From: Actinomycetota bacterium | Lineage (GTDB): Bacteria > Actinomycetota > Actinomycetes > Streptosporangiales > Streptosporangiaceae | DNA: 10,058 nucleotides | Direction: 5' to 3' | NCBI GenBank assembly: GCA_003541285.1 | Contig: DPMS01000190.1 | Location: 1-10,058 of the forward strand | Shown here: piece after piece, positions 1 through 5,608 of the stretch | How the letters are laid out: every line of letters begins with the position of its first letter | How positions within the stretch are numbered: position 1 is the stretch's first letter | Translations under genes and position numbers: made by a program | The notes under the pieces: model-generated | The model's database searches: none | What the model saw: only the letters and a program-made list of their open reading frames with translations | What the model was told of the DNA's origin: nothing

Positions 1-278
1 TTGCGGTACCAGTCCGAGCCCGGGCCAAACCCGGATACCACCGCCACTGCCCCGCTGACCCGGTCGTGTTCGGCCACCTCGACCACCACCTGCCGCACCC
101 TGCCGGACGTGCGGCCGATGTGATTGATCAGGACGAACCGGTGGCCCAGCAGCCAGCCGAGCCTGGCCCGGTACAGCCAGACCGGCAGCCGGTACAGCAG
201 CCGCCTGACACCAGCCGGGCGCCCTGGCCGCTTCACGATCTCCACCCGGCCATCATGACCCAGGCGGCATGCCCCCAT
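1..278 (-). CDS. Deazaflavin (F420)-dependent nitroreductase-like protein, partial (C-terminus off the left edge)
   Basis: The minus-strand frame is open from the window edge to an ATG at 278 and gives about 92 residues. The conserved part reads RRLLYRLPVWLYRARLGWLL, then GHRFVLINHIGRTSGR, and ends at the edge with SGFGPGSDWYR. This is the N-terminal half of the DUF385/Ddn-type fold: the GRxSGR turn and the GxGxxSDWYRN segment are typical of F420H2-dependent nitroreductases and quinone reductases, which are common in actinomycetes. The start is uncertain. No Shine-Dalgarno site precedes ATG 278, and the frame stays open further upstream. GTG codons at 245 and 236 are alternatives, the latter with GGAG three bases before it. 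The upstream side borders an insertion-sequence remnant, so the native promoter may be lost. The family call is fairly firm; the substrate is unknown. Confidence 0.75.
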   Translation of the reverse strand, partial: MGACRLGHDGRVEIVKRPGRPAGVRRLLYRLPVWLYRARLGWLLGHRFVLINHIGRTSGRVRQVVVEVAEHDRVSGAVAVVSGFGPGSDWYR

Positions 279-484
279 CAGGCCGGCGGGGTCAGGGCCG
301 GGGTGAACCGGACGCCCCCGGCCACTGGCCAGAGCCGGATCAGCATCAGGTCCTGCGTGGCTGGCCGCTGAGAGCGAGCTGCGCCAACTGGCCGCCCCGG
401 CGGGGTGGACCGATCGGAAACGCGGGTACGCAGAACAGCCAGATCGGTGCGGTAACCAGGAATGGACGGCTTGATAACGCTCCC
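279..484. other. Intergenic stretch without recognisable gene
   Basis: This is about 200 bp between the F420-type gene and the IS110 remnant. The minus strand stays open in the frame of the partial oxidoreductase for some distance, but the translation resembles nothing I recognise. I see no RNA gene, no convincing promoter and no repeat. Confidence 0.5.
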
Positions 485-957
485 GCCCCTGTCAATGCCT
501 CTTTGTGTCAGGGGTTTCTGCGGGGTTTCTTGTTGTTGGAGAGGTGGGTCTTCGCTGCCGCGGCTGGTGGCCGGGGTCATAGGGTGACGGCGGGGTCCGG
601 GAGTGGCTTGGCCGAAGAGCCGGCATCTGGGGTGTGAGCCGGCCGCGCTGGCGGCAAAGTCGTTCCCCGCGTGCCCTCCCGGGCCTCTCAGCGCGGGCCT
701 GCTGCGGCCCGGCGGGCGTCGGCCTGGAGGCGGGCGAAGATGGCGTCGCTGACGCGGCGCTTGAGCGCACGCAGCGCCTCTTTGGGGGTCTTGCCTTCGG
801 CCAGCTTGCGGTCGTAGTAGGCGCGGCCGTCGCTGTGGCGGTAGCGGATCTGGGTGACGGCGGTCATGTGGATCACGTGGTTGAGCCGCCGGCTCCCGCG
901 CCGGCTCAGCCGGTAGATCTTGCGGCTGCCGGAGGAGACCTCGATCGGCGCGGTGCC
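485..957 (-). mobile_element. IS110-family insertion sequence remnant (3' end)
   Basis: This segment holds the C-terminal part of an IS110-family transposase (reading frame stop at 690-688) and the short non-coding tail that normally follows such genes. On the minus strand the tail reads CAGAAACCCCTGACACAAAG followed by AGGCATTGAC, the kind of motif I associate with actinobacterial IS110 right ends. Everything 5' of the transposase C-terminus is missing and is replaced at about 957 by another transposase fragment, so the element is dead. The exact outer limit near 485 is an estimate; IS110 elements usually lack terminal inverted repeats, so there is no clean edge to read. Confidence 0.65.
688..957 (-). 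pseudogene. IS110-family transposase, C-terminal fragment
   Basis: About 89 residues remain. They begin at GTAPIEVSSG, continue with KIYRLSRRGSRRLNH, then HSDGRAYYDRKLAEGKTPKE, and end with a basic tail ALKRRVSDAIFARLQ. These are hallmarks of the Transposase_20 (IS116/IS110/IS902) domain: the PIExSSG motif carrying the second catalytic serine region, followed by RRLN and RAYY(D/E)(R/K)K. The N-terminal DEDD RuvC-like domain is absent. Upstream of GTAPIEV the frame runs straight into a different transposase family, so the reading frame is a chimera and not a working enzyme. A GTG at 999 could nominally start a 103-codon product, but I see no reason to think it is made. Confidence 0.8.
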
Positions 958-1158
958 GCCCCAACCCGGGTTCTCCCGCGCCATCTGCCCGATCAGCACA
1001 GCGAGCTGGGCATCGACCGGCGGCCGGCCTCCTCGTGCAGGACAGGTTCACCGCCAGCGCACCGGCCGCCGATGCCAGGCCAACAGCGTTGCGGGCGTGA
1101 CCAGCCGGTTCATCCGCAATGACGCGGGAAGGCACCGCCCCGGCGGCCCGCAGTACTC
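958..1158 (-). pseudogene. rve/DDE integrase-type transposase fragment with internal stop
   Basis: Read on the minus strand from just after the padR stop, the frame gives MNRLVTPATLLAWHRRPVRW, then a TGA stop (1050-1048), then RGGRPPVDAQLAVLIGQMAR and ENPGWG. This matches the linker between the helix-turn-helix and the catalytic core of actinobacterial integrase-type transposases, usually of the form LVTPATLLAWHRRLV..WTYP..GRPP...ARENPGWGYxRIQGEL. The stop falls at or next to the position where the family commonly has Trp in the WTYP stretch, so a TGG-to-TGA nonsense change is likely. After GWG the family's next residues are missing and IS110 sequence begins. The fragment is too short and broken to be active. 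Confidence 0.7.
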
Positions 1159-1848
1159 CTAGCTGACGTCGCGAATGGCGTCAAGCAACTGGCTCACCTC
1201 GTCGCCGCTGGCCAGTGCGCGGTCCAGGCCGGAGCGCTGCAGGGCCGCCAGGGCCTTGTCCGTCCCGGCCACCTCGAGGTCAGTCATCGCGATCAGGTGA
1301 TCCAAGCTCAGTAGCTCGAAGAATACGCTGGCGCGGTAGGGCCCGGTCAGCGAGCCGGCGAAACGTTGCCGGGCGTGCCGGAGCGAGTCGGCGCGGGCGG
1401 CCATCCGGTCCCGGTAGTCGGCCAGCAGCCGGCAGGTCTCCTCCACCGGCAGCAGGTTCCCGAGGAAGAGCCGCATCATCATGTGGTGGTGCATGTCCGG
1501 CGCGGTGATGGAGCCACCGAGCCAGTGGGACAGTGCCTCGGAGCCGGGCGGGCGCAGTGAGTACAGCCGCTTGTTGGGCTTGCCCTCCTGGACCACGTAC
1601 TCGTGCTCGATGAGTCCCCGCTTCTCCAGCTCCCGCAGCTTCGGGTAGATCTGCGTGCGCGGTGTCTCCCACCACGGGGACAGCGCGCGGGCGTTGTGCC
1701 GGTGGATCTCATAGCCGGTCATTGGCCTGATGCTCAGGAGGGCGAGCAGCGCCACCTCCAGCTCGGACAGCTCAGTCTGCGGTGACGGCGCGGTGACCAG
1801 GATCGTTTCACTCGGCTCTTCGTCGGCGCTGCGTGCTGCTCTCGTCAC
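1159..1848 (-). CDS. PadR-family transcriptional regulator
   Basis: The 229-residue protein has an N-terminal PadR winged helix-turn-helix (about residues 28-103). It includes LLALLSIRPMTGYEI, the putative recognition helix TQIYPKLRELEKRGLIE (65-81), and a wing ending in GKPNKRLYSL (about 89-98). An alpha-helical C-terminal dimerisation domain follows (about 105-200), rich in charged helices; its HHHMMMRLFLG segment (120-130) is unusual and might bind a ligand or metal. PadR proteins usually repress a neighbouring operon and are released by small phenolic or other ligands. The gene is divergent from the catabolic operon and shares its control region, so autoregulation plus operon control is likely. 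The start used is GTG at 1848; GGAGG lies only one base upstream, which is unusually close, but no better in-frame start is visible. The stop is immediately followed by transposon remnants. Confidence 0.9.
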   Translation of the reverse strand: MTRAARSADEEPSETILVTAPSPQTELSELEVALLALLSIRPMTGYEIHRHNARALSPWWETPRTQIYPKLRELEKRGLIEHEYVVQEGKPNKRLYSLRPPGSEALSHWLGGSITAPDMHHHMMMRLFLGNLLPVEETCRLLADYRDRMAARADSLRHARQRFAGSLTGPYRASVFFELLSLDHLIAMTDLEVAGTDKALAALQRSGLDRALASGDEVSQLLDAIRDVS

Positions 1849-1883
1849 TCCTCCAGTTTGCCCGGTCCCGTAGGCCCGCCGGA

Positions 1884-1917
1884 CGTTGTCCCGCCGTCCC
1901 AGGTGGCGGGAGCAACG
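1884..1917. other. Hairpin in the padR/operon divergent region
   Basis: CGTTGTCCCGCC (1884-1895) pairs with GGCGGGAGCAACG (1905-1917): 12 base pairs, one bulged base (G1912) and a 9-base loop. It lies 36-69 bases upstream of the padR GTG and downstream of any padR promoter in the 1965-2006 segment, so it would be in the padR leader RNA. It could be an attenuator, an RNA stability element or an extra protein-binding site. The role is inferred; the pairing is directly seen. Confidence 0.6.
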
Positions 1918-1959
1918 GAACGGCCCATGCGCTGGCCGCCCCCGGAATCAGGCGGCCTC

Positions 1960-1987
1960 TTGACATAGTACGTTACCAGGATAGTGT
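1960..1987 (+). promoter_or_regulatory. Sigma70-type promoter of the catabolic operon
   Basis: A perfect -35 box TTGACA (1960-1965) is followed, 16 bases later, by TAGTGT (1982-1987), which fits the actinobacterial -10 consensus TANNNT. Transcription would start near 1994, giving a leader of about 31 bases before the ATG at 2025. This segment is clearly less GC-rich than the surroundings. TACTAT at 1995-2000 is a second possible -10, but it lacks a good -35. Confidence 0.65.
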
Positions 1988-2000
1988 GGGATCGTACTAT
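1965..2000. promoter_or_regulatory. Inverted repeat operator, probable PadR site
   Basis: ATAGTACG (1965-1972) and its exact reverse complement CGTACTAT (1993-2000) are separated by 20 bases, with a related half-site ATAGTGTG (1981-1988, six of eight matching) between them in direct orientation. The arms start at the last base of the -35 box and end just past the predicted transcription start, so a dimer bound here would block RNA polymerase. The location between padR and the operon makes PadR the natural candidate. The complement of the left arm (TACTAT) and TATCCT (complement of 1978-1983) are possible -10 boxes for padR, which would allow joint control. Confidence 0.6.
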
Positions 2001-2002
2001 AG

Positions 2003-2026
2003 ATGAAGCTCGCGGAGGCGCTTCAT
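2003..2026 (+). promoter_or_regulatory. Leader hairpin enclosing the ribosome binding site and start codon
   Basis: ATGAAGC (2003-2009) pairs perfectly with GCTTCAT (2020-2026), leaving a 10-base loop (2010-2019) that holds the Shine-Dalgarno GGAGG (2014-2018). The first two bases of the start codon (2025-2026) are in the stem. The structure would present the ribosome binding site in a loop while holding the start codon paired, so it may tune translation of the synthetase. Confidence 0.5.
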
Positions 2027-3602
2027 GGCCAGTCTGATTCGTGTGCTAGATGGGAACGCAGAGCGTTATGCCAGCCGCCCGGCCTGCATTGTCGGCACCG
2101 AAAGCCTCAGCTACGCGGAGCTGCGGGATGCCTCATGCCGTTTTGCTAGCTCGCTGCTCGACCTGGGTCTCCAGCCGGGGGACCGGGTCAGCCTGTATCT
2201 CCCGAACTCTGTCTCCTACATCATCTGCTACCTCGGGGCGATGCGGGCCGGGCTGATCGCCAACCCGATCAACAGCGTGTTCACGCCACACGAGGTGGAG
2301 TACCTGCTCACCGACTCTGCGGCGGCCGCGGTGATCAGCACGCCGGAGCTGCTCGGCGGGCTGGCGGATGTCCTGCCCCGGACCGCCGTCCGGGCCGTGA
2401 TCTGCGCCGGTGACGCCGCGGGGCAGCCCGGCGCGGATGGCTGGCATGCGGTGGCTGAGATGCTGGCAGCCGAGCCAGCGCCGCTGCCCTACCCGGACGA
2501 TCAGGCGACAGCCTGCCTGCCCTACAGCTCGGGAACCACCGGCCGGTCCAAGGGGATCCTGCACAGCCACCACTCGCTGGCTATGCAGGCCCTGCTGTCA
2601 GCCAACCACCTGCAGATGCGGCCCGGCGACGTGCTGGCCCAGGCACTGCCCCTGGTGCACCTGTACCCGGGGAACATCATCATGGGCGGGCTGCTGGTCG
2701 CGGGCGCCACCATGGCCGTCCAGCCGGTCTTCGACCCGCCCGGCTTCGCCTCGCTGCTGGCCGGGCTGCAGGCGACCTCCTGCGCGGGCGTGCCGACGAC
2801 TTACGCGATGCTCTGTCAGCTGGATGAGAAGTTCGTCGCGAGCCTCGACCTGTCCGCCCTGCAGATTGCCTTCAGCGCGGGAGCGCCCCTGCCCAGCCGG
2901 GTGCGGTCGGAGTTCCAGCGGCTGTTCGGCTGCCGGATCCTTGACTGCTACGGCATCACCGAGGCGGCGGGCAACCTCACCGCAACCCTCCGGTTCGGTG
3001 ACTCGCCGGAGCTGTCGTGCGGGGTGCCCTACCCGTTCACTGAGGTCCGGATCGTCGACGCCCACGACGCCGAGGTGCCGGATGGCGCGGTCGGCGAGCT
3101 GATCGCCCGCGGCCCGCAGATCATGAGCGGCTACTGGAACCGCCCCGCCGATACCGAGATCACTCTGCGCGGCGGCTGGCTGCACACCGGGGACCTGGCC
3201 CGTCGGGACGCCAGCGGCTTCTTCTACATCGTCGACCGCGCCAAGGACGTGATCATCACCGGCGGGTACAACGTCTATCCGGCGGAGGTCGAGGAAGTGC
3301 TGCAGTCACATCCCGACGTGGCTCTGTGCGCCAGCTTCGGAGTTCCCGACCAGGTAAAGGGCGAAAAGCCGTGGGCCGCGATCGTGCCGCGGGCCGGGGC
3401 GCAGCTGGATGAGGCAGCGCTGGAGAAGTACTGCCGGCAGTATCTCGCGCCCTACAAGGTACCGCGCCGGTTCCTCCTGGTTGACGCGCTGCCGCGCAGC
3501 CCGGTCGGCAAGATCCTGCGCCGCGAGTTGCGCGCCCAGTTCGGCGCGGGCGCCGAAGCCGCCCAGGCGCCGCTGCCATCAGCCACCGCTGGCTCCCCCT
3601 GA
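2025..3602 (+). CDS. Acyl-CoA synthetase (AMP-forming, FadD/ANL superfamily)
   Basis: This 525-residue enzyme of the adenylate-forming superfamily activates a carboxylic acid with ATP and joins it to CoA. All core motifs are present: the phosphate loop YSSGTTGRSKG (167-177), YGITEA (309-314), GWLHTGD (384-390) with the ribose-binding Asp390, the hinge region DRAKDVIITGGYNVYP (404-419), and the C-terminal PRSPVGKILRR with the adenylation Lys496. Length and order are normal for medium- or long-chain and aryl acid CoA ligases, and no transmembrane segment is seen. The start ATG has GGAGG six bases upstream and lies behind the control region, so this is the first gene of the operon. It presumably activates the pathway substrate or the acid produced by the aldehyde dehydrogenase. 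Substrate specificity cannot be read from the sequence. Confidence 0.93.
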   Translation: MASLIRVLDGNAERYASRPACIVGTESLSYAELRDASCRFASSLLDLGLQPGDRVSLYLPNSVSYIICYLGAMRAGLIANPINSVFTPHEVEYLLTDSAAAAVISTPELLGGLADVLPRTAVRAVICAGDAAGQPGADGWHAVAEMLAAEPAPLPYPDDQATACLPYSSGTTGRSKGILHSHHSLAMQALLSANHLQMRPGDVLAQALPLVHLYPGNIIMGGLLVAGATMAVQPVFDPPGFASLLAGLQATSCAGVPTTYAMLCQLDEKFVASLDLSALQIAFSAGAPLPSRVRSEFQRLFGCRILDCYGITEAAGNLTATLRFGDSPELSCGVPYPFTEVRIVDAHDAEVPDGAVGELIARGPQIMSGYWNRPADTEITLRGGWLHTGDLARRDASGFFYIVDRAKDVIITGGYNVYPAEVEEVLQSHPDVALCASFGVPDQVKGEKPWAAIVPRAGAQLDEAALEKYCRQYLAPYKVPRRFLLVDALPRSPVGKILRRELRAQFGAGAEAAQAPLPSATAGSP

Positions 3603-3646
3603 GCCCCTATGCCCAGGCGCTGACGCCCATCCCGAGACGGAGAGCA

Positions 3647-3964
3647 ATGACCTGCTACATGTTCCAGCTGACAGTCCGGCCCGGCCAGCACAGCCGCCTG
3701 CGGGAACTGAACGAGCAGTACGAACCGGTCCTCGCCCGGGTTGCTGCGGGCATACACGGCCTGAACAGCATCGAGAAATGGCTGCTTGGCGCGGTATACA
3801 TCGAACGGGTCGACTTCGACGGCGAGTTCGCCGACTTCGCCAAGCAGCTCACCGCGGACAAGGAAGTCCGCCAGTTCCTGCGCAGCGTCGGCGAGTGCTT
3901 CGCGGAGTCGCTGAAGGAGATGCCCGCCCGGGAAATGTCCTGCCTGCAAGCACTGCCCACCTGA
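3647..3964 (+). CDS. Small SchA/CurD-like domain protein
   Basis: This 105-residue soluble protein opens with a beta strand MTCYMFQLTVRPGQ, then a helix with LRELNEQYEPVLARV, a second strand region KWLLGAVYIERVDFDGEF, and a helix with ADKEVRQFLRSVGECF. The pattern resembles the SchA/CurD-like domain (PF04486), a ferredoxin-like alpha+beta fold first met in spore-pigment polyketide clusters and related in shape to Dabb and ABM monooxygenases. The exact biochemical role of this family is poorly defined; small cyclase, monooxygenase or binding functions have been suggested. The start ATG has GGAGAG (3639-3644) in front. The gene is 44 bases after the synthetase and is followed by a strong hairpin before the dehydrogenase. 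Family assignment is from pattern memory and moderately sure; the function in this operon is unknown. Confidence 0.6.
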   Translation: MTCYMFQLTVRPGQHSRLRELNEQYEPVLARVAAGIHGLNSIEKWLLGAVYIERVDFDGEFADFAKQLTADKEVRQFLRSVGECFAESLKEMPAREMSCLQALPT

Positions 3965-3966
3965 CC

Positions 3967-4005
3967 GGCCGTCCGCTCGCCGTGGCCGCGGCCAGGCGGA
4001 CGGCC
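3967..4005 (+). terminator. Strong intercistronic stem-loop (possible attenuating or processing hairpin)
   Basis: GGCCGTCCGC (3967-3976) pairs perfectly with GCGGACGGCC (3996-4005). The 19-base loop itself contains a perfect 12-base palindrome TGGCCGCGGCCA (3983-3994). It sits directly after the stop of the small gene and ends nine bases before the dehydrogenase AAAGGAG. There is no U-tract, so a classical intrinsic terminator is not indicated. It may act as a partial terminator or RNA-stability element separating the first two genes from the rest. Confidence 0.6.
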
Positions 4006-4026
4006 CGCTGAAGAAAGGAGCACACG

Positions 4027-5475
4027 GTGCCGTACGACTACGGACTGTTCATCGCGGGGGAGGAGCGGGCGGCTGCCTCGGGCGCGACGATCCAGGTGAC
4101 CAGTCCCGCCACCGGCGAGACCATCGGCAGTGTCGCCTGCGCCGGCCCTGCCGACGTCGCCGCGGCGGCGGCCGCCGCGGCGGCCGCCGCCGGGAGCTGG
4201 GCCGCGACCAGCCAGGCCAAGCGCGCCTCCTACCTGTACGCGCTCGCCCGGGCCGTCACCGAGCACGCCGACGAACTCGCCACCATCGAGACCCGGGACA
4301 TGGGCAAGCCGATCACGGTGAGCCGCAAGGTCGACCTCCGGTCGGCGCCGGAGGCGATCGAGTACTTCGCCGGCATGGCAGGCAAGATCGAGGGACGGAC
4401 CGTCCCGGTGCCCGGGCGGTTCCTGAACTACACCATCCGGGAGCCCTACGGCGTGGTGGCCGGGATCATCCCGTGGAACTACCCGCTGCTCCAGGCCATC
4501 TGGAAGATCGCCCCGGCGATCATGGCCGGGAACACGGTCGTGCTCAAGCCCGCCGAGCAGGCGCCGCTGTCCCCGATGGCCCTGGTGAAACTGGCCCACG
4601 AGGTGGGCATCCCGCCGGGCGTCATTAACGCGGTGCCCGGCTACGGCGCGGAGGCCGGGGCGGCGCTGTGCAGCCACCCGGATGTCTCGCTGATCGCGTT
4701 CACCGGGTCGGTGGAGACGGGCCAGATCATCCAGCGGGCGGCGGCTGACCGGGTGGTGCCGGTCACCCTGGAACTCGGCGGGAAGTCGCCGAATATCGTG
4801 TTCGATGACGCAGACCTCCGGTCCGCCGTCGCCATGGCCTACGCCGCCATCTTCACCAACCAGGGCGAGGTCTGCACGGCCGGATCGCGGCTGCTGGTGC
4901 ACGAGTCGATGCACGACCAGGTGGTGGCGGGCCTGCTGGAACTCATCGAAAAGCAGACCGTCATCGGCGACCCGATGGATCCGGCCACCACCCTCGGGCC
5001 GCTGCTGGACGCCGAACAGCTCAAGCGGGTGCAGGGCTTCGTGAGCCGGGCGCGAGACGCCGGTATCACGCTGCTTACCGGCGGCGGCACCATCCGGGTC
5101 GAGGGCCTGGCCAGCGACCTCTTCTTCGAGCCCACCGTGTTCGACGACGTGGACAATGGCAGCGAACTCGCCCAGAACGAGGTGTTCGGGCCGGTGCTCG
5201 CCGTCATCCGGTTCGGCTCGGAAGACGAGGCGATCGAGCTGGCGAACGACGTGCCCTTCGGGCTGGCTGCCTCGGTGCAGACCCGGGACATCGGCCGCGC
5301 ACACCGGGTGGCCGCCCGGCTCAAGGCCGGCAACGTGTGGATCAACAGTTGGGGCAACGTGCACTCGGCATCCCCGTACGGCGGCTACAAGCTCAGCGGG
5401 CACGGCCGCGAGATGGGTTTCGCGATCATGAACGCGCTGACCCAGGAGAAGTCGGTCTGGGTCAGCACGCGCTGA
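4027..5475 (+). CDS. Aldehyde dehydrogenase (NAD(P)+-dependent)
   Basis: A full-length ALDH of 482 residues, oxidising an aldehyde to the acid. Visible landmarks are PWNYP (149-153) with oxyanion-hole Asn151, Lys174 in VVLKPAEQ, the cofactor-site FTGSVETG (225-232), the general base Glu249 in LELGGKSP, the nucleophile Cys283 in NQGEVCTAGSR, and NEVFGPV (384-390) with Glu385. The C-terminus YGGYKLSGHGREMG is typical of betaine-aldehyde/lactaldehyde-type members. An alanine run (45-55) encoded by GCC/GCG repeats lies in the N-terminal surface helix. The start is GTG with AAAGGAG six bases upstream. Being inside the operon suggests it removes an aldehyde formed in the pathway, or prepares the acid that the synthetase activates. 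The substrate is unknown. Glu249 and Cys283 support real activity. Confidence 0.94.
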   Translation: MPYDYGLFIAGEERAAASGATIQVTSPATGETIGSVACAGPADVAAAAAAAAAAAGSWAATSQAKRASYLYALARAVTEHADELATIETRDMGKPITVSRKVDLRSAPEAIEYFAGMAGKIEGRTVPVPGRFLNYTIREPYGVVAGIIPWNYPLLQAIWKIAPAIMAGNTVVLKPAEQAPLSPMALVKLAHEVGIPPGVINAVPGYGAEAGAALCSHPDVSLIAFTGSVETGQIIQRAAADRVVPVTLELGGKSPNIVFDDADLRSAVAMAYAAIFTNQGEVCTAGSRLLVHESMHDQVVAGLLELIEKQTVIGDPMDPATTLGPLLDAEQLKRVQGFVSRARDAGITLLTGGGTIRVEGLASDLFFEPTVFDDVDNGSELAQNEVFGPVLAVIRFGSEDEAIELANDVPFGLAASVQTRDIGRAHRVAARLKAGNVWINSWGNVHSASPYGGYKLSGHGREMGFAIMNALTQEKSVWVSTR

Positions 5476-5505
5476 CCGGCATCGGGGTGCGAGCCTGCCG
5501 GCCCG

Positions 5506-5580
5506 CGGGCCAGCATCCCTCGGGCCAGCACCCCCCGGGCCAGCACCCCCCGGGCCAGCAAGACCCGGGCCAGCAAGACC
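5506..5580. repeat. Five-copy 15-bp tandem repeat in the dehydrogenase/CoA-transferase gap
   Basis: Five head-to-tail 15-base units begin at 5506, 5521, 5536, 5551 and 5566. Each starts with CGGGCCAGCA. The last five bases vary: TCCCT in unit 1, CCCCC in units 2 and 3, AGACC in units 4 and 5. The paired identical units suggest recent slippage or duplication. A perfect palindrome GGCCCGCGGGCC (5500-5511) overlaps the first unit. The array fills most of the gap between the dehydrogenase stop and the next gene's GGAGGA. A plus-strand frame across it would read (GQxxP)n, but I see no sign that it is translated. Confidence 0.85.
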
Positions 5581-5608
5581 CCTCGGTCACCAACAGAGTG
5601 GAGGAACT

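Noticed and set aside
428..445. Sequence CAGAACAGCCAGAT shared with about 10014-10027 near the right edge, suggestive of a direct repeat flanking the region
   Set aside because: A 14-base match is about what chance allows between any two places in 10 kb, and the flanks do not extend it; not evidence for an attachment site.
278..1135. Long open minus-strand frame covering the IS region
   Set aside because: The translation is Arg/Pro-rich and out of frame with the recognisable transposase fragments; it is a GC-driven shadow.
3655..5403. Long minus-strand frame of about 580 codons opposite the aldehyde dehydrogenase
   Set aside because: It lies antisense to an enzyme with all catalytic motifs; the translation is His/Gly/Arg-rich with no domain, a typical effect of high third-position GC.
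5506..5580. Tandem units considered as a CRISPR array
   Set aside because: The units are 15 bp and contiguous with no unique spacers, and no cas gene is near.
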